Assembly (NCBI GenBank): GCA_000435615.1
Contig: FR881990.1
Location: 1-22,297 of the forward strand
Direction of reading: 5' to 3'
Origin: Firmicutes bacterium CAG:238
GTDB taxonomy: Bacteria > Bacillota > Clostridia > Peptostreptococcales > Anaerovoracaceae
Length of the DNA: 22,297 nucleotides
Shown in pieces: positions 6,751-14,126 of this stretch (position 1 is the stretch's first letter; every line of letters begins with the position of its first letter). The position numbers and the translations under genes were made by a program. The notes beneath the pieces were generated by a model. That model was given only the letters and a program-made list of their open reading frames with translations, was not told the origin of the DNA and ran no database searches.

Positions 6751-7014
6751 ATGAACCGTATTTACCTATACCCAAAAAACCTAAAAGAAAAGGCGAGTCT
6801 TTGGCTGTGGAGCCTTAGGGATTTTGCCATTTTAAGCGTAGCGCTTCTTTTTTCTGCACTCGCGCTGGCAAAGCTCGGAATTTTGCTTCCGCTTGGGATC
6901 AGCCTTGGCTTTGCGTTTCTGACCATTCGCCTTTCCGCATACACCATGCTGGAGTATCTTTCATGGTGTATGCGGTTTTTCATTACCGGTCAGCAGTGCT
7001 ATGACTGGAGGTGA
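6751..7014 (+). CDS. VirB3/PrgI-like membrane protein
   Basis: An 87-residue protein with a short basic N-terminus, a long hydrophobic hairpin (about 24-62, probably two membrane helices), and a cytoplasmic tail (LEYLSWCMRFFITGQQCYDW). This is the plan of VirB3/PrgI proteins, which anchor the VirB4 ATPase at the inner membrane. It lies between the VirB6-like and VirB4-like genes, the usual place. Its ATG is preceded by AAAGG. The tail motif FITGQQxYxW is typical of such proteins in Gram-positive conjugative elements, as I recall. The next gene begins only 7 bases after its stop, and the ribosome site of that gene lies inside this one. Confidence 0.75.
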   Translation: MNRIYLYPKNLKEKASLWLWSLRDFAILSVALLFSALALAKLGILLPLGISLGFAFLTIRLSAYTMLEYLSWCMRFFITGQQCYDWR

Positions 7015-7021
7015 GGGAAAC

Positions 7022-7666
7022 ATGAAAGAAAAAAAGAAGAAAGCAAAAAAAGAAAACAAACGAAAGGGGCGCAGCAAGAAAAAGGCGGCCCTGCAGGCGT
7101 TTCTTGGGCTCAGTGATTTCACAGATTACGGGCTGAAAGCAGGAAGCGGCACCTACCTATTTTTTCGGGTCAGTCCGACCAATATCTCGGTATTATCACG
7201 GGAAAGCGTGGAGATCAAGGAGCGCCACCTGATGATGGTGCTTTCTGCGCTGCCGGACATCCGGATCCTGTGCATGGACGCCGCCGAACGATTCGATGAG
7301 AACCTTCGGTATCTGAAAGAGCGAAGCAAAGAGCATCCGGATCCAAAAGTGCTAAGGCTTTTGAAAAAGGATATGCAGTTTTTAGACCGGATGCAGATTG
7401 AGATGGCGACCTCCCGGCAGTTTCTGTTTGTCAAAAAGATGAAAGAGGAAAACGATGCCGCGGAATTTGCGGAAGCAAACCGCATGGAAAAAATTATCGC
7501 AGAGCAGGGGTTTGAAGTACGCAGGCTCCGCAAAACCGAGATCAAGCGCCTGCTTGCCATCTACTTTGATGCGTCGCTGAACGGACAGGCCATGCCGGAC
7601 TTTGACGGCAGGCAGTATTTTAACTTGGAAGGAGAGGACGAGGTTGCTACGAAAACAAAAAAATAG
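7022..7666 (+). CDS. VirB4-associated N-terminal-like conjugation protein
   Basis: A 214-residue protein without membrane segments. The first 30 residues are almost all Lys, Arg, Glu and Asn, then comes AFLGLSDFTDYGLKAGSGTYLFFRVSPTNISVLSRESV (split here as one strand-rich domain), a helical part with DRMQIEMATSRQFLFV, and a last segment KTEIKRLLAIYFDASLNG. This resembles the N-terminal domain of VirB4-type ATPases, which here is a separate gene before the ATPase. ATG 7022 is preferred over 7001 because AGGTGAGGG is correctly placed before it. It overlaps the ATPase gene by 23 bases. The split is normal for elements of this type and is not a frameshift: the downstream gene has its own start and ribosome site. 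Confidence 0.75.
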   Translation: MKEKKKKAKKENKRKGRSKKKAALQAFLGLSDFTDYGLKAGSGTYLFFRVSPTNISVLSRESVEIKERHLMMVLSALPDIRILCMDAAERFDENLRYLKERSKEHPDPKVLRLLKKDMQFLDRMQIEMATSRQFLFVKKMKEENDAAEFAEANRMEKIIAEQGFEVRRLRKTEIKRLLAIYFDASLNGQAMPDFDGRQYFNLEGEDEVATKTKK

Positions 7667-9494
7667 AGTGCTCACAGAAGAAGAGCAAGAAGAAATCCGC
7701 ACCAAAGATTTCTTTGATCTGATCACGCCAAGCGCGCTGCGCTTTTTCACCGGCTACTACATTCTCGGTGATACCTACCGCATGGTATGGGCGGTGAAAG
7801 AATATCCGCCGTCGACCGAGGCGCAGGCAGTCTTCTCGCAGCTTGCGGACCGAAACGGCGTGACCTTAAAGATTTATCATCGGCTGGTCGAGCCGGTCGA
7901 GCAGCGCAAGATCATTCAAAACGCCGCGCGCAAAAACAAATTAAAATCCGGCGGAAGCGATGTGAATGAAACGATCGAGGCCGCAGGAAACTTGGAGGAT
8001 GTTGTGACTCTGCTTGCCAATCTTAGAAAAGACCGCGAGCCACTCCTTCATGTAGCGGTATTTTTAGAACTCAAAGCACGCTCGCAGGAAGCGCTTCTTG
8101 CGCTTGCAGGTGAAATTGACATGGAGCTTACGCGCTGTAAGCTCACGGTAGATAAGCTGACGCTTAGGCAAAAGGAAGGATTTTTATCGAGCCTGCCGTT
8201 TGGCGAAAATATGTTTGGCGCGCTCTTTGAGCGGGTGCTTCCGTGCTCGTCGGCTGCAAATCTGTTTCCGTTTAACTTTTCCGGAAAGACCGACCCGAAA
8301 GGGCTATATATCGGGCGCGATAAGTACGGCACGAACCTGCTGGTGGATTTTGACCGCAGGGCAGAGGACAAGACCAATGCGAACATCCTGATCCTCGGAA
8401 ACTCCGGACAGGGGAAGTCGTACCTGCTAAAACTGCTCCTTGTCAACACCCGAGAGGCCGGAAAGCAGATCATCTGTTTAGACCCGGAGGCCGAGTACCA
8501 AGAACTCTGTGAAAACCTTGGCGGTACTTACCTTGACTTCCTCAGCGGCAGGTATATCATCAACCCGCTGGAGCCGAAGACGTGGGCGGAGCCGGATGCA
8601 GAGGAAAAAGCAGAAAAAGAAACAGAAGATGCCCCGGAAGCCTTTCGCAAAAGCACAAGACTTTCGCAGCATATCGCATTTCTAAAGGACTTCTTCCGCT
8701 GCTACAAGGATTTCAGCGATGCAGAGATCGATACGATTGAGATTCTGCTGGCGCAGCTTTACCGGAATTTTGGCATCAATGACTATACCGATTACGCGCG
8801 CATGCGGCCGGAAAACTATCCGCGCATGCAGGACTTTTACGCGCTGTGCGAGGAAGCCTATGAAAACTACGACGCATCGAAAAAAGAAATCTATACCGAG
8901 GAAACCCTGCAGCGGGTCTGCCTTGGGATTCACTCGATGTGCGTGGGCGCGGAAAGCCGCTTCTTTAACGGTCATACGAACATCAAAGCAGATGACTTTT
9001 TGTGTTTTGGCGTAAAAGGTTTGATGGATACGAACAAGAAGCTGAAAGATGCGATGCTGTTTAACATTTTATCGTATATGTCAAATCTCCTCCTATCCAG
9101 AGGAAACACGCTGGCCGCAATCGATGAGCTGTATCTGTTTTTATCAAACATGACAGCCATCGAATACATCCGAAACGGCATGAAGCGTGACCGAAAAAAA
9201 GATTCCTCAATTGCGATTGCCAGTCAAAATGTCGAGGACTTTTTAATCCCTGCGGTCAAGGAATACACCAAGCCGCTCTTTTCGATTCCGACCCATCAGT
9301 TTCTGTTTCACGCCGGGCAGATCAACGCAAAAGAATATATGGATGCGCTGCAGGTCGAGCCAAGCGAGTACGAGCTGATCAAATACCCGGAGCGCGGCAC
9401 CGCCCTATATCGCTGCGGCAGCGAGCGGTATCTGCTGCAGGTGATCGCACCGGACTACAAAGAAGCCCTGTTTGGAAAGGCAGGGGGGCGATAA
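7644..9494 (+). CDS. VirB4-like conjugative ATPase
   Basis: A 616-residue AAA-type ATPase that powers the transfer channel at the inner membrane. Walker A is GNSGQGKS (252-259) and Walker B is LAAIDELYLF (D494, E495), followed by the conserved region around IASQNVEDF. The first 240 residues form the strand- and helix-rich domain that contacts VirB3. TTG at 7644 is the likely start: GGAGAGG lies 7 bases upstream and the coding pattern begins there. It lies inside the end of the previous gene, so translation is probably coupled. The next gene begins immediately after its stop codon. The insert around 330-350 (acidic and lysine-rich) is of low complexity. Length and motifs are complete, so the gene appears intact. 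Confidence 0.93.
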   Translation: MLRKQKNRVLTEEEQEEIRTKDFFDLITPSALRFFTGYYILGDTYRMVWAVKEYPPSTEAQAVFSQLADRNGVTLKIYHRLVEPVEQRKIIQNAARKNKLKSGGSDVNETIEAAGNLEDVVTLLANLRKDREPLLHVAVFLELKARSQEALLALAGEIDMELTRCKLTVDKLTLRQKEGFLSSLPFGENMFGALFERVLPCSSAANLFPFNFSGKTDPKGLYIGRDKYGTNLLVDFDRRAEDKTNANILILGNSGQGKSYLLKLLLVNTREAGKQIICLDPEAEYQELCENLGGTYLDFLSGRYIINPLEPKTWAEPDAEEKAEKETEDAPEAFRKSTRLSQHIAFLKDFFRCYKDFSDAEIDTIEILLAQLYRNFGINDYTDYARMRPENYPRMQDFYALCEEAYENYDASKKEIYTEETLQRVCLGIHSMCVGAESRFFNGHTNIKADDFLCFGVKGLMDTNKKLKDAMLFNILSYMSNLLLSRGNTLAAIDELYLFLSNMTAIEYIRNGMKRDRKKDSSIAIASQNVEDFLIPAVKEYTKPLFSIPTHQFLFHAGQINAKEYMDALQVEPSEYELIKYPERGTALYRCGSERYLLQVIAPDYKEALFGKAGGR

Positions 9495-10493
9495 ATGCAG
9501 ATGGTCTTAAAACGATTGGCGCTTGCTGCGGTCAGTGATAAACGGGTACGGGAAACGGTGCTTGCGATTCTGTTAGGCTTTCTGCTATTTGCCGTCATGC
9601 CGGTCAGCGCGCTGTGCGAATTTTTTTCAGAGGGCGAAGATGCGGGAAATTTCTTTGAGACCATCGCAAGCAGGATGCCGGAGAGTCAGCAGCGGGAGTA
9701 TGAAAGAATGGAGTCGGTGTTTTCTGAAATCGAAAAGGCGCTTTCCGAAAGAGACCTTAGCGGCAGGGCAGAAGAAGCGAAAGCCATCTATCTTGTATTC
9801 CTCTATGAGAAAGGCGAGCAGCCGGGCTTTGCAGAAAAGCTTGCAGACTGTTTTGAAAAAGGTGAGGATATGGATGCGCTGATTGAAGAAATCCGAAAGG
9901 CATTCGGAATTTCGGTTTCGGACGATGACCTGAAGGCGCTGCTTAACGCCGCAAGTGCAGATGTTATCAATCTCAGCGGCTATGAAAATCCAAAGACGAA
10001 GAATGCGCATGACCTTGCGCTCTTTGCAAAACGTGCAAAAACGGGCGGCTGGGGCTATGTCTGGGGAACTTACGGCGAAGTGCTGACCGGACGGGCCTTT
10101 CAGCAGAAGCTGAAGCAGTACCCTGCGGAAATCGGTGCAGAAAAGAAATTCATCAGCGAAAATTATCTTGGAAAACGCACGGTAGACTGCGTCGGGCTTA
10201 TCAAAGGCTATCTGTGGCTGGATCCGGAAACGAAAAGAATCGAGTACGGACGCGGCGGACATGCCGATGTCGGTGCAGACGGAATGTTTGAGAAGGCAAA
10301 AGAAAAAGGAAGGATTTCTTCGATGCCGAAGATCCCCGGCATTGCAGTTTGGCAAAAAGGGCATATCGGCATCTATGTTGGGGGCGGCAAGGTAATCGAA
10401 GCTGCCAATACGCGCACAGGCATCTTGGAAACAAGACTGTCTGCGGGAACATGGACACACTGGCTGAAAGTGCCGGGCGTCAGCTATGAATGA
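9495..10493 (+). CDS. Membrane-anchored NlpC/P60 cell-wall hydrolase
   Basis: A 332-residue protein with an N-terminal hydrophobic segment (20-41, signal or anchor), a charged helical linker (50-160) and a C-terminal NlpC/P60 domain (from about 183). The catalytic cysteine is in DCVGLIKG (C232), the histidine in KGHIGIYVG (H290), and the third residue is probably N305 or E302. NlpC/P60 enzymes cut the peptide side chain of peptidoglycan; in conjugative elements the lysin makes room for the channel, like VirB1 or the CwlT-type enzymes. The ATG directly follows the ATPase stop. It has GGGGGG upstream. A second typical lysin domain (lysozyme or GH23) is not present, so the enzyme has a single catalytic domain. 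It closes the transfer-channel operon just before the AT-rich island. Confidence 0.9.
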   Translation: MQMVLKRLALAAVSDKRVRETVLAILLGFLLFAVMPVSALCEFFSEGEDAGNFFETIASRMPESQQREYERMESVFSEIEKALSERDLSGRAEEAKAIYLVFLYEKGEQPGFAEKLADCFEKGEDMDALIEEIRKAFGISVSDDDLKALLNAASADVINLSGYENPKTKNAHDLALFAKRAKTGGWGYVWGTYGEVLTGRAFQQKLKQYPAEIGAEKKFISENYLGKRTVDCVGLIKGYLWLDPETKRIEYGRGGHADVGADGMFEKAKEKGRISSMPKIPGIAVWQKGHIGIYVGGGKVIEAANTRTGILETRLSAGTWTHWLKVPGVSYE

Positions 10494-10504
10494 TATGAAT
10501 ATGT

Positions 10505-10545
10505 TTTGTCAAATTCTTGACAAAGTGAATTTATTATGATATTCT
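10505..10545 (+). promoter_or_regulatory. Strong sigma-A promoter with an operator over the -35 box
   Basis: TTGACA (10517-10522), a 17-bp spacer and TATTCT (10540-10545) form a near-consensus promoter. A perfect 8-bp inverted repeat TTTGTCAA (10505-10512) and TTGACAAA (10517-10524), with four bases between, covers the -35 box, so a dimeric repressor could block it. It drives the leader ORF and, if the terminator is passed, the protease island. It is one of the two best promoters in the window. Confidence 0.75.
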
Positions 10546-10584
10546 GAAAAAAAGTGCACAAGCAGATAAACGAAAGGAGACGCC

Positions 10585-10668
10585 ATGAAGAAGGGAAACT
10601 GCAGAGTACTGGTACTTCCGTGGAAAGTCCACAACTCTTGGCATCGTAAGTTAAAACTTATTTCATAA
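10585..10668 (+). CDS. 27-codon leader ORF or small peptide
   Basis: A short ORF from ATG 10585 to TAA 10666-10668, with an ideal ribosome site AAAGGAG 5 to 11 bases upstream. The 27-residue product starts MKKGNCRVLVLPWK, is basic, and has two tryptophans and two histidines. It has no homologue that I recognise. It lies between a strong promoter and a terminator whose 5' arm overlaps its stop codon, which is the layout of an attenuation leader. Its DNA contains three short palindromes (AGTAC/GTACT, GTGGA/TCCAC, TAAGTT/AACTTA). The segment CTTCCGTG (10615-10622) could pair with CACGAAG of the terminator, with one bulged base. It may instead be a real small protein, or the remnant of a gene cut by the island. 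Confidence 0.5.
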   Translation: MKKGNCRVLVLPWKVHNSWHRKLKLIS

Positions 10669-10717
10669 ACGCACGAAGGTAGTATTTCTTGTTAATACAT
10701 TAGCTTCGTGCGTTTTT
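10667..10717 (+). terminator. Terminator or attenuator after the leader ORF
   Basis: AAACGCACGAAG (10667-10678) pairs perfectly with CTTCGTGCGTTT (10704-10715) over 12 bp, and T's run to 10717. The 25-nt loop has its own small stem (GTATT/AATAC). The 5' arm starts inside the TAA stop of the leader ORF. No promoter is visible between it and the protease start at 10752, so the genes behind it probably depend on readthrough. Confidence 0.75.
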
Positions 10718-10751
10718 CGATTACGCAATCAGAGAGAATAAGGAGGTCAGT

Positions 10752-11924
10752 ATGAATAATAATGTAAGGAAGATGCTTTGCATAATGTTAAGTATATGTT
10801 TTATGCTTATACAACCATTAAGCGCAAGTGCAGTCGGCTTAGAATTAGACAATACTCAAACTTTCGAAATTTCTACGCAAGTTCCGCCTGAGGCAAAAGA
10901 ATTTGCAAATGAGCACTATTTAGATGTTATCGAAGTATATGCAACATATTCAGATGTTACATTTGAAAAAGACGAAAAATATGAACTGGGAGAACCTTTT
11001 GTAATCTACAGCCCCGCAGAGGAAAATCAAGAAGAACTATACTATTTCCCTATTTTTTGTAATCGTAAAGTAATTTTGAATATTTCTGTCATAAACACTT
11101 CCAAGGGATGGACATTATCTGCGTCAAAAGAATTAGTTGATGAGTTAAATCAACTTGGTTATTATAGTGGAGAGTCTGTCATATTTTATGAATCAGGAAA
11201 CCAGATTATCGCACAGAGCAAGAACTACAGAAGAGCAATCATGGAATTAACACAGTCTCTAAATAAAAAAGAATCTATAAAAGCAATCGAAACGGAGAAG
11301 TTCGAAACATTAAACTTTGAAGAGAAAAGAAATAAAATTGTACAAAAGATTAGAGAAAGAAGAGCTGTTAACCTTGAACAAATGCAAGCTGCGATAATGT
11401 CTAAAAACATTTCTGAATCATATACGCCTACTTTTAGCAATGACACAAGCAATAGTAAAGAATGTCAACTATATAACCCGAAAGGGCAAGGAACATTGCC
11501 GATCTGTTGGGCGGCTTCTGTTGCAACAATTGTAAATTATAGGAAAGGCACGAATTATACGGCAAAAAATGTTTGCGATGCAATTGGAGTTCCTTATGAT
11601 GGCAATACTATCAGCACAAAAAAAGAAGCACTGAGCCATTATAACATTGAATACTCGATAAGTAGAGCACAGTTGTCTTTAGCGAAGATAAAAACAAATA
11701 TCAATAACAAATATCCTATTGCAGCATCAACAATTAGCAGTGATGGTTCGGGGCACGCAATAACGGTATATGGCTATAGAATGATATCAACATCAGACTA
11801 TATTATATTCTGGAATTCAGGCCTTGAATATGCACAAGTAGTATATTATGTGGGTAGCGGAACTACTTACACATATAATAACCAAACATGGACATGGACG
11901 ATGTCCTTAGCAAAGTATATATAA
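10752..11924 (+). CDS. Secreted papain-like cysteine protease (staphopain-like layout)
   Basis: A 390-residue preproenzyme. Residues 1-28 are a signal peptide (hydrophobic core, then SASA). Residues 30-235 look like a long propeptide. The catalytic domain begins near 238. The papain set is present in order: oxyanion glutamine Q246, catalytic cysteine in ICWAAS (C252, six residues after Q246 as in papain), histidine in GHAITVYGY (H335) and asparagine in FWNSG (N355). Total length and residue spacing are close to those I recall for staphopain precursors (family C47); a C39-like or C70 assignment is possible. The gene is much more AT-rich than the transfer genes (about a third GC by eye), so it came from a different source. 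The ribosome site is AAGGAGGT. It is followed by a small partner gene 18 bases downstream. Substrate unknown. Confidence 0.8.
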   Translation: MNNNVRKMLCIMLSICFMLIQPLSASAVGLELDNTQTFEISTQVPPEAKEFANEHYLDVIEVYATYSDVTFEKDEKYELGEPFVIYSPAEENQEELYYFPIFCNRKVILNISVINTSKGWTLSASKELVDELNQLGYYSGESVIFYESGNQIIAQSKNYRRAIMELTQSLNKKESIKAIETEKFETLNFEEKRNKIVQKIRERRAVNLEQMQAAIMSKNISESYTPTFSNDTSNSKECQLYNPKGQGTLPICWAASVATIVNYRKGTNYTAKNVCDAIGVPYDGNTISTKKEALSHYNIEYSISRAQLSLAKIKTNINNKYPIAASTISSDGSGHAITVYGYRMISTSDYIIFWNSGLEYAQVVYYVGSGTTYTYNNQTWTWTMSLAKYI

Positions 11925-11942
11925 ATAAGGGGTAAAAAGAGA

Positions 11943-12362
11943 ATGTATTCTAAAAAGATTCTTATAAAAACGGGGGTCGTTATTTTAGCATTTGTTTTTC
12001 TAATAGCAGGTGTATGCAACAGCAATAAGGACATTATGACAAAAGAGAAAAAATATACAACAACTTTGTTTCAAGATGTACAGGTAGATGACATTAAAGA
12101 AATAAAACTAAGGGAGTTTGATGGAACCATAAAAAAATGTACAGAGGTAACAAATATAAAAAAGGTTCTTAACATTCTTCAGAGCACTCACTATATAGAA
12201 ATACCAAGAGATGAGTATGTTGAAGGCATGTATTCATTTGAACTTGTAACAGAAAAAGAAAATATATCGATAGGGATATCTAACAATCATCTTTCTGTTA
12301 GCGGTCAGCAATATGCCAGTGAAAAAGTTTTGTCAGATGATATTTTGAAATTGGTCAAATAA
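11943..12362 (+). CDS. Small membrane-anchored protein paired with the protease
   Basis: A 139-residue protein with a basic start, one hydrophobic segment (10-25) and an extracellular part of about 110 residues. The cysteine in AGVC (C25) stands near the end of the hydrophobic stretch, but the lipobox is poor because no leucine is at -3, so I read it as an uncleaved anchor or secreted form. The outer part is of alternating strand pattern (DDIKEIKLREFDG, then IKKVLNILQS, then SFELVTEKENISIGI). It vaguely recalls DUF5301-like domains; I do not rely on this. It shares the low GC content and follows the protease by 18 bases with GGGG upstream, so the two are one unit. By analogy with staphopain and staphostatin pairs it may be an inhibitor or an immunity factor, but no similarity to staphostatin is visible. 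Confidence 0.6.
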   Translation: MYSKKILIKTGVVILAFVFLIAGVCNSNKDIMTKEKKYTTTLFQDVQVDDIKEIKLREFDGTIKKCTEVTNIKKVLNILQSTHYIEIPRDEYVEGMYSFELVTEKENISIGISNNHLSVSGQQYASEKVLSDDILKLVK

Positions 12363-12438
12363 ATCTATATGTGAGAAACAAAGGATTTCAAGAAGAAGCT
12401 ATATTAAGAAGATTAGGCGAAAGGCACAAGAAGTTATC

Positions 12439-12466
12439 AAGCACTTCCTGTGCTTTTTGCTTTTTT
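12439..12466 (+). terminator. Rho-independent terminator of the protease island
   Basis: AAGCAC (12439-12444) and GTGCTT (12450-12455) form a 6-bp stem with a TTCCT loop, followed by TTTGC and six T's. It closes the AT-rich island just before the next backbone gene, which begins at 12489. Confidence 0.7.
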
Positions 12467-12488
12467 GAAAGCAGGAAAGGAGAAATTT

Positions 12489-12860
12489 ATGGAGCTAAAC
12501 ACAACGCTGTTTCGCAAGGAGCCTCGTTTTGACACAAGGCTGTGCAGAGTGGAAAAAATCTTAGAGCTAAGCGGCAGCGACTTTGTGCATCTAAAAGAAA
12601 ATCTTTTGGATGAGTACGAATTTCTTACCCGGTATCGCGACCTGATGGGGGTGGATCAGGACGACATCGCGCACTGCCTGATGGTGCTTGGCGATGGCTA
12701 TGAGGACGCCATCCTCATTGAAGCAGAGGGCGCAAGCTACGCACGGTATGCAGCCTTTCTGCCGCTGATTCGTGCAGCTGTCGAGGCGCAGGAAGAACTT
12801 CCGATCGAGCGGTATGAGCCGGCAGCGGAAAACGAGATGATTTTGGGAGGTCTCAAATGA
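12489..12860 (+). CDS. DUF6329-like protein of the conjugative backbone
   Basis: A 123-residue acidic soluble protein. The pattern RFDTRLCRVEKILELSGSDF, then LLDEYEFLTRYRDLM, HCLMVLGDGYEDAILIEAEG and SYARYAAFLP matches what I know as DUF6329, a family of unknown function common in Tn1549-like elements. It begins with the good ribosome site AAAGGAG at 7-13 bases before ATG 12489. A longer frame opens with GTG at 12450 inside the terminator stem and is not likely. It overlaps the next gene by 4 bases (ATGA), as is usual for this pair. GC content returns here to that of the transfer genes, so the boundary of the island lies between 12362 and 12489. Confidence 0.75.
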   Translation: MELNTTLFRKEPRFDTRLCRVEKILELSGSDFVHLKENLLDEYEFLTRYRDLMGVDQDDIAHCLMVLGDGYEDAILIEAEGASYARYAAFLPLIRAAVEAQEELPIERYEPAAENEMILGGLK

Positions 12861-13087
12861 AGAAAGTGAATATCAGTATCGCATACGAAGAAGAAAAGTA
12901 TGCGGCGCTAACCATGTACCTTGCGCAAAAGGGGATGAACTTGGAAACGGAGCTGACCGCAGCCCTTGACAGTCTTTATGCAAAGCAGGTGCCGCCTGCT
13001 GTTCGGGACTTTGTGTCGCAGCGGATTTCTTCCGAGCAGAAAAAAGAAAAAAAGAAACAGGATAAGCAAAGGACTGATTCTGCTTGA
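12857..13087 (+). CDS. DUF6103 family protein
   Basis: A 76-residue protein with a strand-helix start (KVNISIAYEEEKYAALTMYLAQKG), a second helix LETELTAALDSLYAKQVPPAVRDFV, and a lysine-rich tail (56-72). The plan resembles small ribbon-helix-helix-like or coiled-coil partners and agrees with DUF6103, a family of unknown function that often follows DUF6329 in these elements. The last 20 residues are almost wholly Lys, Glu, Gln and Arg. It overlaps the gene before it by 4 bases and the gene after it by 4 bases (TTGA), so three genes in a row are translationally coupled. The function is not known; a DNA- or protein-binding role is only suggested by its charge and size. Confidence 0.75.
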   Translation: MKKVNISIAYEEEKYAALTMYLAQKGMNLETELTAALDSLYAKQVPPAVRDFVSQRISSEQKKEKKKQDKQRTDSA

Positions 13088-14106
13088 GAAGCCAGAGATT
13101 CGGCATCGAAATGGAAATGACGGGGATTCCCCGAAAAAAAGCAGCCGAAGTCATCGCCGCATATTTTGATACGCATGAGGTGTATGACGGCGGAAGTTAT
13201 GATGCGTACCATGTGACGGACGGGCAGGGGAGAAGGTGGAAGGTGGTCAGCGATGCATCCATTCACCAAACTGCGCGCGATGGAAGATCCGCAAGCACTC
13301 TATATAAAGTGGAAGTGGTTTCCCCGATCTGTCATTACGAAGATATCGAAACGATACAGGAGCTTGTGCGAAAACTGCGGCGAGCAGGCGCCTGTGTGAA
13401 TGATTCCTGCGGGATACACATTCATGTGGATGCGGCCCCGCACAGCGCAAAAACCCTCCGTAACCTTGTGAATATCATGGTATCCAAGGAGGATCTGCTA
13501 TATAAAGCGCTTGCCGTTGATGTCGCAAGGGAGGATCACTACTGCCAGAAAACGGATCTGCGTTTCTTAGATGAACTGAACCGGAAGAAACCGAAAAGTA
13601 TCGAAAGCTTTGAGCGGATGTGGTATCACGGAGACAGCAGGAGATATATGCACTATGACAACAGCCGTTATCATGCGCTGAACCTGCACAGCGTGTTCTC
13701 AAAAGGCACGATCGAGTTTCGCTTGTTCAACGGGACGATGCACGCAGGAAAAGTCAAAACCTATATCCAGCTCAGCCTTGCGATCAGCCATCAGGCCCTT
13801 GTGCAAAAGGGCGCCTCGCACAGCCGGACAAAAAGCACGAACGAAAAATATACCTTTCGCACATGGCTTCTTCGGCTCGGCATGATCGGCGAGGAATTTC
13901 AGACCGCAAGGAAATTCCTGCTCGAGAATCTCGAAGGGAATATTGCATGGAAAGACCCGGTGCAGGCCGAGCGGCAAAAGGAGCGCCTTGCAGCAAAGCG
14001 CATGGAAGAAGCGGCGCAAGGCCTGCAGGAAACAGAGGAAGCGCCGGAGCAGGAAAGTGAAACCGAAACGCAGCAGGACGAGGGATTTACCATGCAGATG
14101 TTTTAA
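13084..14106 (+). CDS. Amidoligase family protein (glutamine-synthetase-like fold)
   Basis: A 340-residue protein. Its start RFGIEMEMTG (5-14) is the signature strand of the amidoligase_2 family, followed by WKVVSDASI (52-60), EVVSP (77-81), CGIHIHVD (109-116) and EFRLFNGT (211-218). These acidic and histidine residues are expected to bind ATP and magnesium as in glutamine synthetase. The family is thought to join amino groups to carboxyl groups, making gamma-glutamyl-like peptides or modifying proteins. The last 60 residues are charged and of low complexity. The TTG start overlaps the previous TGA. The next gene is a gamma-glutamylcyclotransferase-like protein, which could remove such groups, so the two form a plausible make-and-break pair. 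The substrate is unknown. Such pairs were described for the family by comparative genomics. Confidence 0.85.
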   Translation: MRSQRFGIEMEMTGIPRKKAAEVIAAYFDTHEVYDGGSYDAYHVTDGQGRRWKVVSDASIHQTARDGRSASTLYKVEVVSPICHYEDIETIQELVRKLRRAGACVNDSCGIHIHVDAAPHSAKTLRNLVNIMVSKEDLLYKALAVDVAREDHYCQKTDLRFLDELNRKKPKSIESFERMWYHGDSRRYMHYDNSRYHALNLHSVFSKGTIEFRLFNGTMHAGKVKTYIQLSLAISHQALVQKGASHSRTKSTNEKYTFRTWLLRLGMIGEEFQTARKFLLENLEGNIAWKDPVQAERQKERLAAKRMEEAAQGLQETEEAPEQESETETQQDEGFTMQMF

Positions 14107-14126
14107 TTGGAATGAAGGAGAACAAA

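Noticed and set aside
7022..9494. A frameshifted VirB4 gene
   Set aside because: The two parts overlap, and the second has its own ribosome site and a TTG start. Separate genes are the normal state in elements of this type.
9627..10460. 277-residue open frame antisense to the NlpC/P60 gene
   Set aside because: It mirrors the well-supported hydrolase gene, has a composition rich in Cys, Phe and Arg, and has no recognisable domain or start signal.
10556..12430. Shared GCACAAG at both sides of the protease island as a target-site repeat
   Set aside because: A 7-bp match at 10556 and 12424 is short for this distance in AT-rich DNA, and no transposase or integrase is associated.
12450..12488. 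GTG start at 12450 for the DUF6329-like gene
   Set aside because: It lies within the terminator stem and would add residues encoded by the T run; ATG 12489 has a strong ribosome site.
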